DNA of 64,000 nucleotides from Gerris lacustris (GCA_951217055.1 OX578277.1:7014829-7078828), one strand, 5' to 3'; counted from the first letter of the stretch, positions 12,225 to 22,773 are shown. Notes: a model not told the origin generated them from the letters alone. A program made the numbers and translations.

Positions 12225-12310
12225 ATTACACTTAATAATTTTAACTTTAATGTACAGAAACCGGCGATTATCGCCCCCACGTACTTACGTGAACGCGCCT
12301 TACTTGTTTA
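12225..12310. repeat. Repeat terminus shared with 19323-19400
   Basis: ACAGAAACCGGCGATTATCG followed by ACGTACTTACGTGA reappears in reverse at about 19330-19375, next to the same AATTATTAAGTGTAA word. It looks like the end of a dispersed element. It includes the palindrome ACGTACTTACGT-like. Confidence 0.5.
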
Positions 12311-12659
12311 AGTACATTCTTATCTCATATGCTTAGCTACTCTACAAGGAAATAATATGTAAGACATAAGTAGGGTAATTATGTGACAAAACACAAAACA
12401 CACTCGCGTCACTTCTCTTCAAGATAATACACAAATGTCAAGTTATTACCGCAAGTTCGTGAGTTATCAAATGAGGACATCCCTACCGTCGATACTTGCT
12501 TGATCTGGACATCACTGGACTGGTTTCGGCTAAACGCCATCATCAGCAGAGTCGAAGTCTCTCGTAGCACTCATCGAGTCTACATGAGAGAAAAAAGTTG
12601 TAACTTCATTCTCTGCTTGATCCTCAGATCAAGAAAGTATCGCTGGTAGGGATATCCTC

Positions 12660-12660
<1 letters not shown>
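12311..12660. other. Gene-free stretch with one hairpin motif
   Basis: On the minus strand at about 12505-12545 there is a CTGATGAT-GGC-gttta-GCC-GAAAC hairpin, described under findings. No gene is seen. Confidence 0.4.

Positions 12661-12742
<82 letters not shown>
12661..12742. repeat. (AT)n microsatellite
   Basis: About 80 bases of alternating AT. Confidence 0.95.
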
Positions 12743-12746
<4 letters not shown>

Positions 12747-12920
12747 AAATATATATTTATATATTGTATTTGTAAATATAAAAGTATCTTACCTATTAGA
12801 ATGGGAAGAATCATTCTTAGAGTATCTTTCCTGAAATTAAAAAAAAACAGAATTCATTTGTGAGAAAAATAATTTTATGTGGTCACAATTTAATTTTAAT
12901 TATTAATAATTGATATTAGA

Positions 12921-13139
12921 ATTAGATCATTACAGGATGGAGGTATCAGTCACTTTACACATCTATCTATGTGATCATTAGTGTGGAACATGTCTCACCT
13001 CTCTGGGAATCCAACCCAGATTATTGTTAGTGTTTGTACTTTGGTTCCAGGTAGAACAGTATTAGATCATTACAGGATGGAGGTATCAGTCACTTTACAC
13101 ATCTATCTATGTGATCATTAGTGTGGAACATGTCTCAAG
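12921..13139 (+). repeat. 140-bp direct repeat, ~1.5 copies
   Basis: A block starting ATTAGATCATTACAGGATGG at 12921 is repeated at 13061 with near identity for about 78 bases, up to GTGGAACATGTCTCA. The spacing implies a 140-bp tandem unit. Confidence 0.85.
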
Positions 13140-13500
13140 CCCTCAAGCTCTGAATATCTATTATATTCAAGTATTCAAGCGATGCACATTATGCTAAATA
13201 TATATAATTATTTATTCTACTCTTGTAACTATGCACACAGGGTTAGATACATCTTCATTGTTTATTTTGGCTGATATCTCTTGTAAATTCTTTGTTCTAC
13301 TCGAAGCCTAACATATATTTAGTCTATTCTGATAATATCCTTTTGAATTTTGGAGAGAGTCCATAAAAATTTGCATTTTAGATCCAAAACGTACCTTACC
13401 AAGTTAAAGTTAAAGTCTATAAAAGTTTTTTTTAAAAAAATTAATATTGATTTCAAGTACAGAAAATTTATTTAATAATATTTTTAAATATATATATATT
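13140..13500. other. Gene-free stretch
   Basis: AT-rich, no feature recognised. Confidence 0.4.
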
Positions 13501-13502
13501 TT

Positions 13503-13960
13503 TGCTTCCGAGCTTACCGAAGGTAACGGAAGCATTGTGTTCACTTTTGAGAACGAAATACTTTTATGCCTCCGATTTTAAAAATTCCAAGACAGAAATC
13601 CGTTTCAGACATCAGGGATCATTTTTGGTCTCGTGTCTGTCTGTCTGTCTGTCTGTCGGTCTGTGTGTCCGCGAATTATGAAACGTGCGACGATAACTTG
13701 AGTAAATGTCAACCGATTTTAATGAAATTTGGTAGACATGTTCATTTTACCAATGCCCAGGACGAGTTCGTTGGACAACATTATCCGTCCAAGCGTTCAC
13801 GAGCAACGCTCGCGTAAACGTGAAATTCAAATTTAAAATTGGAATTTTAGGTCGGGAAAAAATCTAACTTCATCTATTCAATGAGGCAAACATTTTTTTC
13901 AAATACAATTTTTCAATAAAACTAACAGCGACACCGCTATGAAGTGTTAAAGATCGCTAA
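13503..13960 (+). repeat. Dispersed repeat family F
   Basis: Best copy of a family seen in pieces at 2047-2256, 5905-6220, 11270-11480, 37745-38010 and 63815-64000. Landmarks in order: CTTCCGAGCTTACCGAAGGT, (TGTC)n near 13636-13660, CGATAACTTGAGTAAA, ACCAATGCCCAGGACGAGTT and GCGTTCACGAGCAACGCTCG. The last is a short hairpin. No protein is recognised. Confidence 0.7.
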
Positions 13961-14320
13961 AACTATTAATAGTATTTACACAATAAACATTATAACAATA
14001 AAGTACATTGATACTTTAATGTATGTAAAAAATCTAAACAATTTTGACAGATTAAGAAAACGGGGGAAACAGACAATTAGACAATAATGGCTTGTAAAAG
14101 TACAAAATCAATAAAATACGTGATAGGATGCGAGGAAGCTATGTGCCACACTAATTGGCAGTCTATTTAATATGAAATTTATAAGAATGTTTATGAAATG
14201 TCATCAAAATCTGTCGGGCAATTAAGACAACACGCGTGTAAGTCTACAGTCGTTGAACCACAGGTGAAGTAAAGTATTTTTTATTTTAAGTGCCGGTATG
14301 CTAAAATCGAACTAAACTTC
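13961..14320. other. Gene-free stretch
   Basis: No recognised gene or repeat. Confidence 0.4.
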
Positions 14321-14328
14321 ATTACATG

Positions 14329-14859
14329 CTTAGAATAATACTATATATAGAAGGAGCATAGAATCGGAATCCTAAGCAATTACTGATAAGAGACTGAAGC
14401 CAACTTTTGCCGAGAGGTTGTGTTCTTAAGACCAGGCTGCCAACATAACAACACTCATTTTTTTTCATTTTACTGGAGAAGGTTGGACATACTTTTGTAA
14501 CTATTCAAAGCCCGCTCACAAACAATCAAGAAGACAAACCCTGCCATTGGTTATTGTTTACGTTTCACTCTGACTTCATTTTTTTCACCTCGCACGGCAT
14601 GATATAATAAACATTATTTTCAGCATATTTCAAGCTAAAAATAAGATAAAACACAATAAAAATATTACAATAAACGAAGCTAACTATCAATAATTAAAAT
14701 TTACTAAAAATTAAATTAAAAAACCGAAGGCAAATAATTTTAGAGTTATGACGTCACAAATTACAAAAATGAATTTTTAGAACTCGGATTAAGGGACACA
14801 ACCAAAGTTGGCTTCAATGTTATCAGTGATCCTTCTTCTATAAATTGTATTATTCTAAG
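14329..14859 (-). mobile_element. TIR element with 8-bp target duplication, copy 2
   Basis: Same family as 3516-4015 in the opposite orientation. Termini are CTTAGAATAATAC and GTATTATTCTAAG. The target copies are identical: ATTACATG at 14321-14328 and 14860-14867 (ATTACATGC if the shared C is counted). The identical TSD defines both ends. The element also carries a TGACGTCA word and has no coding capacity. Confidence 0.9.
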
Positions 14860-14867
14860 ATTACATG

Positions 14868-15363
14868 CATAATGCATAGTGACACTAATTTTAAATCCTA
14901 TAAAATAAAATTTAATAAATTTATCCTCGTATTAAAAAAGTGTTCAACAGGTGATTGTTTATATTTCGTTTACGATTTTCAGGAGAATCAAGTATGTTTT
15001 TATTTTATCAATATCTCAGAAATTCGATTAAAATTAATGATTTTAAATAAAAATCGTGGGCACCTTTTCGAGAATCAGACATTTTTAAAATTGAAGTTAT
15101 ATTTGAAGTCGAATTTTTAGGCTTGCTTAATTGAATATAAAGTGTGCCCCACCATGTATAGCACTGAAAAGGAAACAAGTGTTTTTATTTGTAGGTTTTC
15201 GAAATAAAATCAATCTTTGTAAAAAAAAAAACTCCTGCTTGTTCTTAAATCACTGAAAATTATATCATTTCTATTTTATTTTCTCATTTAAAGAGAAAGT
15301 ATTGTGGTGGCGCGAAAATTAGATTTAGAGGGATGGTCCCCGGAGTCCAAAAAAGAGGTTATT
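14868..15363. other. Gene-free stretch
   Basis: No gene recognised. A family S start (TTAAAGAGAAAGTATTGTGG) occurs at about 15288-15360 before family G copy 2 interrupts it. The family S text resumes at about 16180. Confidence 0.5.
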
Positions 15364-16180
15364 AATAAACAGGTTAAGTGTGTGCTAGTCAGCACACAGC
15401 GAGGATCCGTGGGCAACCCTGTATACTTTAAGTAGTACACTATTGATGGGGTTTTTTAAAATGCTAAAAAGCTTACTTTGAACTATCCTATGGGTCTGGT
15501 ATTCTCAAAACACATAAACAAACTTCTAATAAAGTATTTTTTTGCCACTGAACCGGACTGCAACCATATAAATACATCGAAAAGACCATAGTTATAAAAA
15601 AACCGTATTTTGTCAATAAAAAATAAAATAATATTTTTTTCGAAATTTCCAAAAAGTGGTATCTTTACTTTTGGTCGAAGAATGTTCAGGATCTTTTTTC
15701 AGATTTTTTGCACTTCACATAAGCAAGATAGAGGGGGGGGGGGCGTTTCACACCCGCTTCAAACTCGCCTACGCTCGCCATATCAAAGTTATAACCAAAG
15801 AATTATATATTTTTGTAATCAGCTCGACGTACTCTTTCATATGATACCCCTTCACGGTGTCGAAAAAAATAAAAAATTTTAACCCTTACGTTTTTTTACC
15901 CTAATTTTTTTGAAAAATATTTTTTTTAAGTCACTATATTTTTATTTTAAAAATATAGCGACTTAAAAAAAAAAAATTCAAAAAAATTAGGGTAAAAAAA
16001 CGTAAGGGTTAAAATATTTTAATTTTTTTTGGACACTGTGAGGCAGGTACAAGACACATACATGCCAAATTTCAAAGTGATCGGACGAAAGGTGTAGCCG
16101 TGAGAGCACGCGAGAGGACGGACGGACAGATACACGCAGGAAAATATAAGGGTCCTTGGTTTTGCCTACGGACCCTAAAA
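15364..16180 (+). repeat. Dispersed repeat family G, copy 2, inserted in family S
   Basis: Full-length member of family G. The family S sequence on the left stops at GTCCAAAAAAGAGGTTATTAAT, and the family S sequence on the right resumes with ATGTCTGTCTGTGCA. These blocks are adjacent in uninterrupted copies, so family G behaves as an insertion. Bases 15890-16020 hold a local inverted duplication of ACCCTAATTTTTTTGAAAAA that is absent from copy 1. Confidence 0.75.
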
Positions 16181-16660
16181 ATGTCTGTCTGTGCATTGTG
16201 CATATGCCTAGAGCCTAAACTACTGGGCCGATTTTGAAAAAATTTGGCATACCTGTCCAGAAAAATCATACCCCGAGGTGAAATCGAGAAATGAATGTTA
16301 TCTCCAAATTTGGGGGCGCTACCTCTCAAAAACTCTTGGAAAACGTGGGAAAAAAATATCGAAAATAGTTCCGACGATTTTGATTAAAAAATTCTAAAAT
16401 GTAGTCAATTTAATTAACAATCTTACCATACATGCTGTTTTCCCGGGAAAATTCGATTTACTGAGAGAATAACTTTAAACGCGGATGGAGAGAGACCCGT
16501 TCGATTCCCCTCCGGGGAGAAGTTATTTTTATGATACATTTTGACGAAATGTTTAATCATAATTAAATGCACATTCGAAAACTAATAAATGGAAAACACT
16601 TGGCTATGTAATTATGAACTCGTGTATGAGAAAGTTTTTCTGAGTTGTCTCGGACCGAAT
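16181..16660 (+). repeat. Family S, right part
   Basis: Continues from 15360 after the family G insertion. Contains ACTGGGCCGATTTTGAAAAA, CATACCCCGAGGTGAAATCG, a decayed B-box-like block near 16497 and GAGTTGTCTCGGACCGA near 16640. Confidence 0.75.
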
Positions 16661-17119
16661 TTTTATTCCAAAAGTCGGTCTACTAAAATCGAAGAAATAG
16701 TATATTATGTTACTGGGCTGTGAAGTGAGTTTTTTCTTTACCGCGACAATTACATTTACTGTCGAGCGAAGCGAGACAGTAAATATTACCAAGGCGCAAA
16801 AATTCGATTATGAGATTTTTATGGATTTATACGTTTTGAGGTCCCCTTACGTCCAAAAAAAGTGTTTTTTAAAAAATGTCTGTCTGTGCAGTAGCCTGGA
16901 GCCTAAACCACTAGGCAGATTTTGACAAAATTTGGCATACATGTTCAGAACAATCATATTCCGAGGTGAAATCGAGAAATTAATTTTAGCACCAAATTTG
17001 AGGGCGCTACACCCCAAAAACTTTGAAAAAACCGTGAAATAAAAATTATTTATCGAAAACGGTTCCGATGATTATGATTAAAAAATTCTAAAATGTAGTC
17101 GATTTAAATAAGAATCTAA
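16661..17119 (+). repeat. Family S, second copy, left part
   Basis: From about 16785 a second family S copy begins and runs to the tRNA-like foldback insertion at 17120. Its right part resumes at 17636. 16661-16784 is AT-rich linker. Confidence 0.7.
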
Positions 17120-17626
17120 ATCAATATATTTTGGTAGTATTCATACTACGGAACGTTTAAATTTTAATTTAAATCTAATTATAATTACTATTTACAACGG
17201 GAGACAGACAGAGAAAAATAGACTTCAGCACCGGGATTCGAACCACGGGCCTCCTTAAAACTTAATAATTGAATTTCTAATTGATTGTACTAAGTACAGG
17301 TACTAATTGGGTACTTTATAATTACAAGCGTTATTTCTCGGTCTAGTTCTAATGTCTTTAATGTTGACTTCTAGACTTGTAGAAAAATTTGAAAGCTTAA
17401 TTCGGGACTAGGTATCGTTATCGACAGAGGAAATTATTCTTCAGTGTAGCATAGTTGGCTAGAGCGTCTTTACTGGAAATAAAGGAGGCCCGTGGTTCGA
17501 ATCCCGGTGCTGAAGTCTATTTTTTTCTGTCTGTCTCCCGTTGTAAATAGTAATTATAATTTGATTTAAATTAAAATTGAATCGTTTCGTAGTATGAATA
17601 CTACCAATAACTTAATAATTGAATTG
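17120..17626. mobile_element. tRNA-like foldback transposon with 9-bp TSD
   Basis: A 507-bp element inserted in family S, with identical AGAATCTAA at 17111-17119 and 17627-17635. Near each end lies the inverted TTGGTAGTATTCATACTACG. Each arm continues inward through AATTATAATTA, a CTCCCGTTGTAAATAG-like block and TCTATTTTT to a tRNA-like part: minus and truncated at 17217-17262, plus and complete at 17443-17516. The 9-bp duplication suggests a Mutator-like transposase acted on it. The related cluster at 4755-5530 and the copy at 30771-30965 belong to this family. Confidence 0.8.
17443..17516 (+). other. tRNA-like sequence, CTGGAAA loop
   Basis: A-box-like TAGCATAGTTGG, B-box GGTTCGAATCC, acceptor-like pairing CTTCAG/CTGAAG and an anticodon arm CTTTA-CTGGAAA-TAAAG (17468-17484) are visible. 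The stem differs from the 5425-5441 and 30864-30880 copies at its middle pair, but pairing is kept in all three. It has no expected CCA end or terminator of its own. Confidence 0.65.
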
Positions 17627-17890
17627 AGAATCTAACGATATAAGCCATTTACTTGGGAAAAATCTAGTTCCTGAAAAAATAGCGTTAAACATGGACGGAG
17701 AGAGGCCGGGTTCGATTCCCCATCGAGGAGAAGTTATTTTTATAATAAATTTTGATGAAATGTTTATTATTAATTTAACGTACCTACGAAAACAAGAAAA
17801 CTAATAACTGGCAAACCTTGGGCTAAGCAATTATGAACTCGTATATGAGAACGTTTGTCTAAGTTATTTCGGACCGATTTTTTAAATAAT
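17627..17890 (+). repeat. Family S, second copy, right part
   Basis: Continues the copy interrupted at 17120. Contains GGCCGGGTTCGATTCCCC (B-box-like) near 17706 and ends near TTCGGACCGATTTTT. Confidence 0.75.
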
Positions 17891-18344
17891 TCTAAAACAC
17901 ATTTGTAAATAATATTTTGCAATACCGTCGACAATGACGCTTGTATACTCTTGGTTTTTACAATAACAAAAAAAAGTGTTTTAAGAACTAGCAGAATTTT
18001 TTTTTTTTTAGATGAAGAATTACCTTTTTCTGAAAAATACATAAATTAAAAATGTTTCTTTTCAATACATTTTCCCGGGACACACTCCATACTATACTTA
18101 TATATGAGTAAATAATAAAAGAAATGCTAATGTTTAAATACCTACATTTTAAGTAAAAAATTAAGACTATTTTACGATAGTGTTAAATTAATTAATTTTT
18201 ATTAAAAACAATTAAAATTACAAATATTAAATGAATTTAAGTTTTTGATGTTGAGTTAAAGAAAGATCCACGCGATTTCTATAAAATATATTTAAAAAAA
18301 ATATTTATTTTAGAATAATAATTTGAAATTGATTTGAATGTATG
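17891..18344. other. AT-rich gene-free stretch
   Basis: No gene or element recognised. Confidence 0.4.
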
Positions 18345-18670
18345 CCTAGATATTTAAATCATTACGATTATTGTTAAAGGAGAAAAAGATAAAAAATAAA
18401 CATGATCACCTGGCATTGAACACGGATCCACTTGGTAGAGATAATAAGTACATATTGTGTGTTAACGTATCTTTAAATTAACTATAAGTATTGAAATAAA
18501 TAATTATGTATTCAATGAGATACAAATCATTAGAATTATTATTAAAGAGAAGCAGTTAAAAAAAAAATAGAATGGTCATCTGGAATTGAACCCGGATCCT
18601 CTTAGTAGAGATAAAAGTTCACAGTGTGTGTTGACGCATCTTTAATTTAACCAAGTAAATCTTTGTACTT
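18345..18670 (-). repeat. Tandem pair of tRNA-like 171-bp repeats
   Basis: Two direct units share CTGGMATTGAACMCGGATCC (about 18408 and 18579, 171 bases apart), TAGAGATAA and TGTGTGTT. Reversed, the block reads GGTTCAATTCC, a good Pol III B-box, in the second unit. The first has one change. An A-box is not clear. Likely a tRNA-derived repeat duplicated in tandem. Confidence 0.5.
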
Positions 18671-19322
18671 GTTATCCAATTTCAGCGGCATGGTACATTT
18701 TCTATTAATTGATAATATTCATATATTTAATTTATTTTGTGAGTATATAGTTATATTTTGAATACACTTAAGTTTATTTGTATGAGCCGTGGGATGTCTA
18801 TTAAAAGAAATTTAAAATTAATTATTCAAATTACCTGTAATTCATTTGAATCCTTTTCTGATGATATGTTACTGGATGTGTTGTCGACACTATACTGGAG
18901 GAACGACGTGGGCACTGGCGGCGGTGTCTCAAGTCCTGGGGGAGGTAAAGGGGTGGTTCTGAGAGGTGGAGGGAGGTTTCGAGTCCTTGGCTAAGGACTG
19001 TGAGAGGGTGGGAAAAAGAGGTCCTTCTTCAGCGGGGTTGTTGACGGTACCGAAGAGAAAGGGAAGAAAAAAGAACATCCTTTAGATGCTGATCCTGTCT
19101 TAAGACTTTATAAGACAGGAGTGAACGTTTCTTTAACCAATGATGTAATACCAATCTTCCGATGTGATATATCCTTAATGCAATATTTCTTTTTATTGAC
19201 ACAGCTGCAGAAGGATCCTGTTTTGCATCTTCCTTTGAACTTAATGAGTCAGTTAGCTTGAAAGAGTTGAGGGATACTGCTACAAAATTTAGCAGAGGTA
19301 GAGGGATCATAGTATATAAAAC
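18671..19322. other. Gene-free stretch
   Basis: Bases 18895-19020 are unusually G-rich (GGCGGCGG, GGTGGAGGGAGG). No homologous protein is recognised in the open frames. I see no element boundaries. Confidence 0.4.
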
Positions 19323-19739
19323 AAGTAAGGCGCACTTCACGTAAGTACGTGAGGCGATAATCGCCGGTTTCTGTACGATAAAGTTAAAATTATTAAGTGT
19401 AAAATTTTCTTTTTCTACACTTTAAGTTAAGACCTTTAAATAGATGTGTAACATGTAAGTGTAAACAAACCTGGTTGTCACACGTCAATTAAATTATTTC
19501 TTGGCTTACTTTTCCTTTTTCGCTGTCATTCTATGTTTATCTCTATAATAAAAAATCACAAATTTGAAACCCGTTAAAATGAAGATTGTAAATATGGGAC
19601 AAATCTTTGAACAACGGATCTCACCAACACCGAATATAAACCGTGAACCGTGGCCATCGATATGGCCCCGTATAGGGGAGGGTAAGAGAAGAAAAATAAG
19701 TACAAGTAAAGAAGTACAGATGTAGAAAAAAAAAATTAT
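19323..19739 (-). repeat. Dispersed repeat fragments
   Basis: 19323-19440 is the reverse of 12225-12310 and its neighbours. 19500-19600 is a fragment of family H (CACAAATTTGAAACCCGTTA). No gene is seen. Confidence 0.5.
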
Positions 19740-20040
19740 ATATATGTGTGAGGCTCTCACGCATTAGAAGTGAAACTTTAGTTCTAGAATGCATTGCTCT
19801 CTTTCATTTTTTGACGAATTTATTATTTCAGGATTAAGAAATGGTTATGGGAAATTTAATTGAAAAAATAATATTACTACGCTAAGGCAACCACATTTAT
19901 TCCAATAAAAATAAATGTTTGTTTTGATTTGCTGGTCTTTAAATAGATATAATACAATTAATCTGTAAAAATGTTACACTTGGACGAGTCTCGAATCACA
20001 AACTTCCTTACACGCCGAAGAAGTTTCACTTCAATAAACC
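19740..20040 (-). mobile_element. ~300-bp MITE, copy 2
   Basis: Inverted copy of 2832-3135, with CATTAGAAGTGAAACTTTAG at one end and GAAGAAGTTTCACTTC at the other. Contains ATTCCAATAAAAATAAATGT. Non-coding. Confidence 0.65.
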
Positions 20041-20455
20041 GATATCTAGTACACAAATGTAGACACACCTGGACGTATAATTTATTTCTTTGTTTATTTA
20101 TTCTTTTTAGCTGTCATTCAATGTTCACCTCTTAATAAAAAATCACAAATTTGAAACCCGTCATAATGAAGATTGTAAAAATATGGGTTACGTCAAAACA
20201 AATAAAATAACTTGCGGATTTTTTCCGAACTAACTTTCCATACAGCAAAATTTGCTGAAAACGAATTAATATCTGCTGAAAGATGGCTAAAAGTATTAAA
20301 ATAATGCATTGTCATCGTGTTCTGAGCTATTCTAAAAGTTTCAAATGTCTAGCTATTCGGGAAGTTAGTTAGAAATCAATTGCCAGATTTGTACCGGACA
20401 AACAAACAAACGAGAAAGCAAGCTAATAAAAACGTAGTAAAATTAATAATTTTCT
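20041..20455 (-). repeat. Family H, uninterrupted copy
   Basis: Matches 3262-3515 plus 4016-4080 without the 500-bp TIR element, so it serves as the empty-site reference. Shared word GTTTCAAATGTCTAGCTATT. Confidence 0.7.
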
Positions 20456-20556
20456 TTATACAGATGTCAAATTTTTTTACAAGGCAACAATTGAATAAAC
20501 AAATAGTCCACAGGCCACCATAAGAAGTGAGTCGCTGATTGATAAAGTTTTCTTAC

Positions 20557-20658
20557 CTTATGGAATCGCTTATTTATGCCGTGTCCACCGATGAATTGGG
20601 TATATGGCAACTGGGCGCTGGGCCATTTCTTTTTTGTTGACATGCCAAACTTGCCCTT
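20557..20658 (-). other. Cryptic 102-bp exon, left arm
   Basis: Mirror copy of 20930-21031 on the minus strand. Acceptor CCCGCAG (20659 onwards, reversed) and donor AAG|GTAAGA (20556 downwards, reversed) are intact, as is the 34-codon frame. Confidence 0.5.
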
Positions 20659-20929
20659 CTGCGGGAACAATGAAAAGAGATAGATAAAGTTTTGATTTTC
20701 ACAGGATCGTTTAATTAAATTATTTAAAAAACAGTGGTAAAGGTGGCCACCGATAAGAGTGAGCCGTTTGGGGTGTCCACCGCCCCAAACATATCGTTCT
20801 GCGGGGACGTTGAAAAGAAAACGGCCCACTCATATCGGTGGCCACCTTTACCACTGTTTTTTAAATAATTTAATTAAACGATCCTGTGAAAATCAAAACT
20901 TTATCTATCTCTTTTCATTGTTCCCGCAG

Positions 20930-21031
20930 AAGGGCAAGTTTGGCATGTCAACAAAAAAGAAATGGCCCAGCGCCCAGTTGCCATATACCCAATTCATCGG
21001 TGGACACGGCATAAATAAGCGATTCCATAAG
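20930..21031 (+). other. Cryptic 102-bp exon, right arm
   Basis: Acceptor tract TCTTTTCATTGTTCCCGCAG, then 102 bases without stop, then CATAAG|GTAAGA. Starts and ends in phase 0, so splicing it in would add 34 residues without shifting frame. The peptide begins KGKFGMSTKKKWPS and is rich in lysine. Confidence 0.5.
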
Positions 21032-21085
21032 GTAAGAAAACTTTATCAATCAGCGACTCACTTCTTATGGTGGCCTGTGGACTAA

Positions 21086-21694
21086 AATGGACATCAATAA
21101 AAAATAATTCATTTTCTTTACAAGTGTCAAACTGAGTTCAAGACAACAGCTGATAAGATGGTTCATAGATGGCCGGATGAAATAAGCATCATTGAAATAA
21201 AAATATTGAAATAAAATAATAAATATAATCATTGAAATAATGCAACATTTAGCTATAGGCCTTCAGTGGTAGGAAGCATGGATAATAAGCTCATAAATGT
21301 TATCCATTTCGGAGAACAAAACTTATATAATGTTTTAAATTGCATTTGATTATGGAGAACTTATAACTTTGCATTGTTTAGATTTTGGGCCTATTTCGAT
21401 GTAATTTGGCACAGAAAAAATAAACTCAAAAACTATACCTCATAAATGGTTCCTTCGATGTTAATTAAACGATTACCAAAATGTAGACCATTGAAATACG
21501 AATCTAATTATCTAAGTGATTTCCTCTTTTCGCAGAAAATATAAAACTAGAAGAAACTATAAAACTTAAAATGTGAGAGTTCGGGTACGAGTCCCCGCCG
21601 AAGAGGAGTTATTTTAATGGTAAATTTTGATAAAAATGTTCAATAATATTTTAATGTAACTACGAAAACTCGAAATTGTGAAAAACGCTGGGCA
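21086..21694 (+). repeat. Diverged family S copy
   Basis: From about 21330 the order of blocks matches family S (TGGCACAGAAAAAATAA, GTAGACCATTGAAATACGAATC, GTTCGGGTACGAGTCCCCGC, TTATTTTAATGG). It is more diverged than the other copies. 21086-21330 shows nothing. Confidence 0.5.
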
Positions 21695-22265
21695 TAGTAC
21701 ATTCCGCGTCTAGTGCAGAAAGTAGCATTTTTATATGCGAGTGTGTCTTTTGCACCCAAGCGGCAGCGAGTGTAGTTGAACCACACGAGCAAAGCTGAAT
21801 GCAGTTTTCACACGAGTTGCGTTCCGTAATTTATCTACGATTGTTGGATTTTAATAATAAATACAGAAACAAATATTTAATAAACTTCCTGCATGTAAGT
21901 TCGTATTTCTCTTTTGATAAAGATGACATTAATTCATTAGTTGAATTTTGTGCCGAATTAATTATTTCTGGAGGAGGATTATTCTCCTCATTTTCGTCAT
22001 AATCACTTAAATCACTCATTTTTTTTCACTAAAAACTCGATATAAACAGTTACTTTAACTGAACAAACAGCCAATTAGTTTTGTTAAATGTAAACAAACT
22101 TGCTAATTGTGCGTTAAGGTGAAGAATTCTTCTTTTTTCCGCACTAAGGCACAAAAATAGAAGAATTATGAACGCGCATGCGTAATTAATACAACTACGA
22201 AAAGAATAACCTTCTAAGCATCTAAACCGAGATAAAATGGTTATATTTCGTGTCAATCGTAGATA
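21695..22265. repeat. 571-bp direct duplication, unit 1
   Basis: Unit 1 starts ATAGTACATTCCGCGTCTAG. Unit 2 starts at 22266 with ATAGTACATTACGTATCTAG. Shared blocks include CACACGAGTTGCGT, CGATTGTTGGATTTTAATAA and GAACGCGCATG-like. Unit 1 carries the recombinase-like remnant at 21831-22019. Unit 2 lacks most of that part. Confidence 0.75.
21831..22019 (-). pseudogene. Remnant of a tyrosine-recombinase-like (Crypton-type) N-terminus
   Basis: A 62-codon frame starts with an acidic stretch (MSDLSDYDENEENN), then PPEI, then a helix-like segment ending LSKEKYELTCRKF. The order acidic lead, PPEI..A, (L)LP.KS.EKYE..Y..F is what I recall from insect Crypton-like or XerC-like integrase proteins. The frame then runs into non-homologous sequence, so at most the first ~45 residues remain and no catalytic residue is present. 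A similar remnant is at 38812-38945. Assignment is from memory and uncertain. Confidence 0.4.
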
Positions 22266-22673
22266 ATAGTACATTACGTATCTAGTTCAGAAAGTAGCAT
22301 TTTGCATGCGAGTGTTTGTACCCCGCGAGCGATACACGAGCAAAGCAAAATTCAATTTTCACACGAGTTGCGTATACCGTACTTTGTCCACGATTGTTGG
22401 ATTTTAATAATAAATACAGAAAATAAATATTTCAAAACCATTAAATATACTACATTGCTTATCACTAAAAACTTGATAAAAACAGTTACTTTAATTAAAC
22501 AAACAAATATTAGTTTTGTTAAATATAAACAAACACACTAATCGTGCGATAAGGTAAAAAAATTCTTCCGCAATAGTGCGGAAATAAAGAAGAATTATAA
22601 AACGCGCATGAGCAATGAATACAACTACGAAATGAATCACTATCTATACGCATCTAAACAGATATAACATGTT

Positions 22674-22773
<100 letters not shown>

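Larger units (their letters stand above)
20506..21082. mobile_element. Palindromic TA-flanked element, copy 2
   Basis: A 577-bp near-perfect palindrome with ends GTCCACAGGCCACC and GGTGGCCTGTGGAC, TA at 20504-20505 and 21083-21084. It is the most symmetrical of the three copies. The small central part (about 20755-20830) holds a second acceptor-like CCCCGCAG on the minus strand. Confidence 0.9.

Noticed and set aside
19029..19340. 103-codon minus frame
   Set aside because: No similarity recognised and no supporting signals.
20467..21085. Conserved 92-120 codon frames in the palindromic elements as protein-coding genes
   Set aside because: They read through intron-like polypyrimidine stretches and occur on both strands of a palindrome. 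Only the 102-bp exon-like part is supported as possibly functional.
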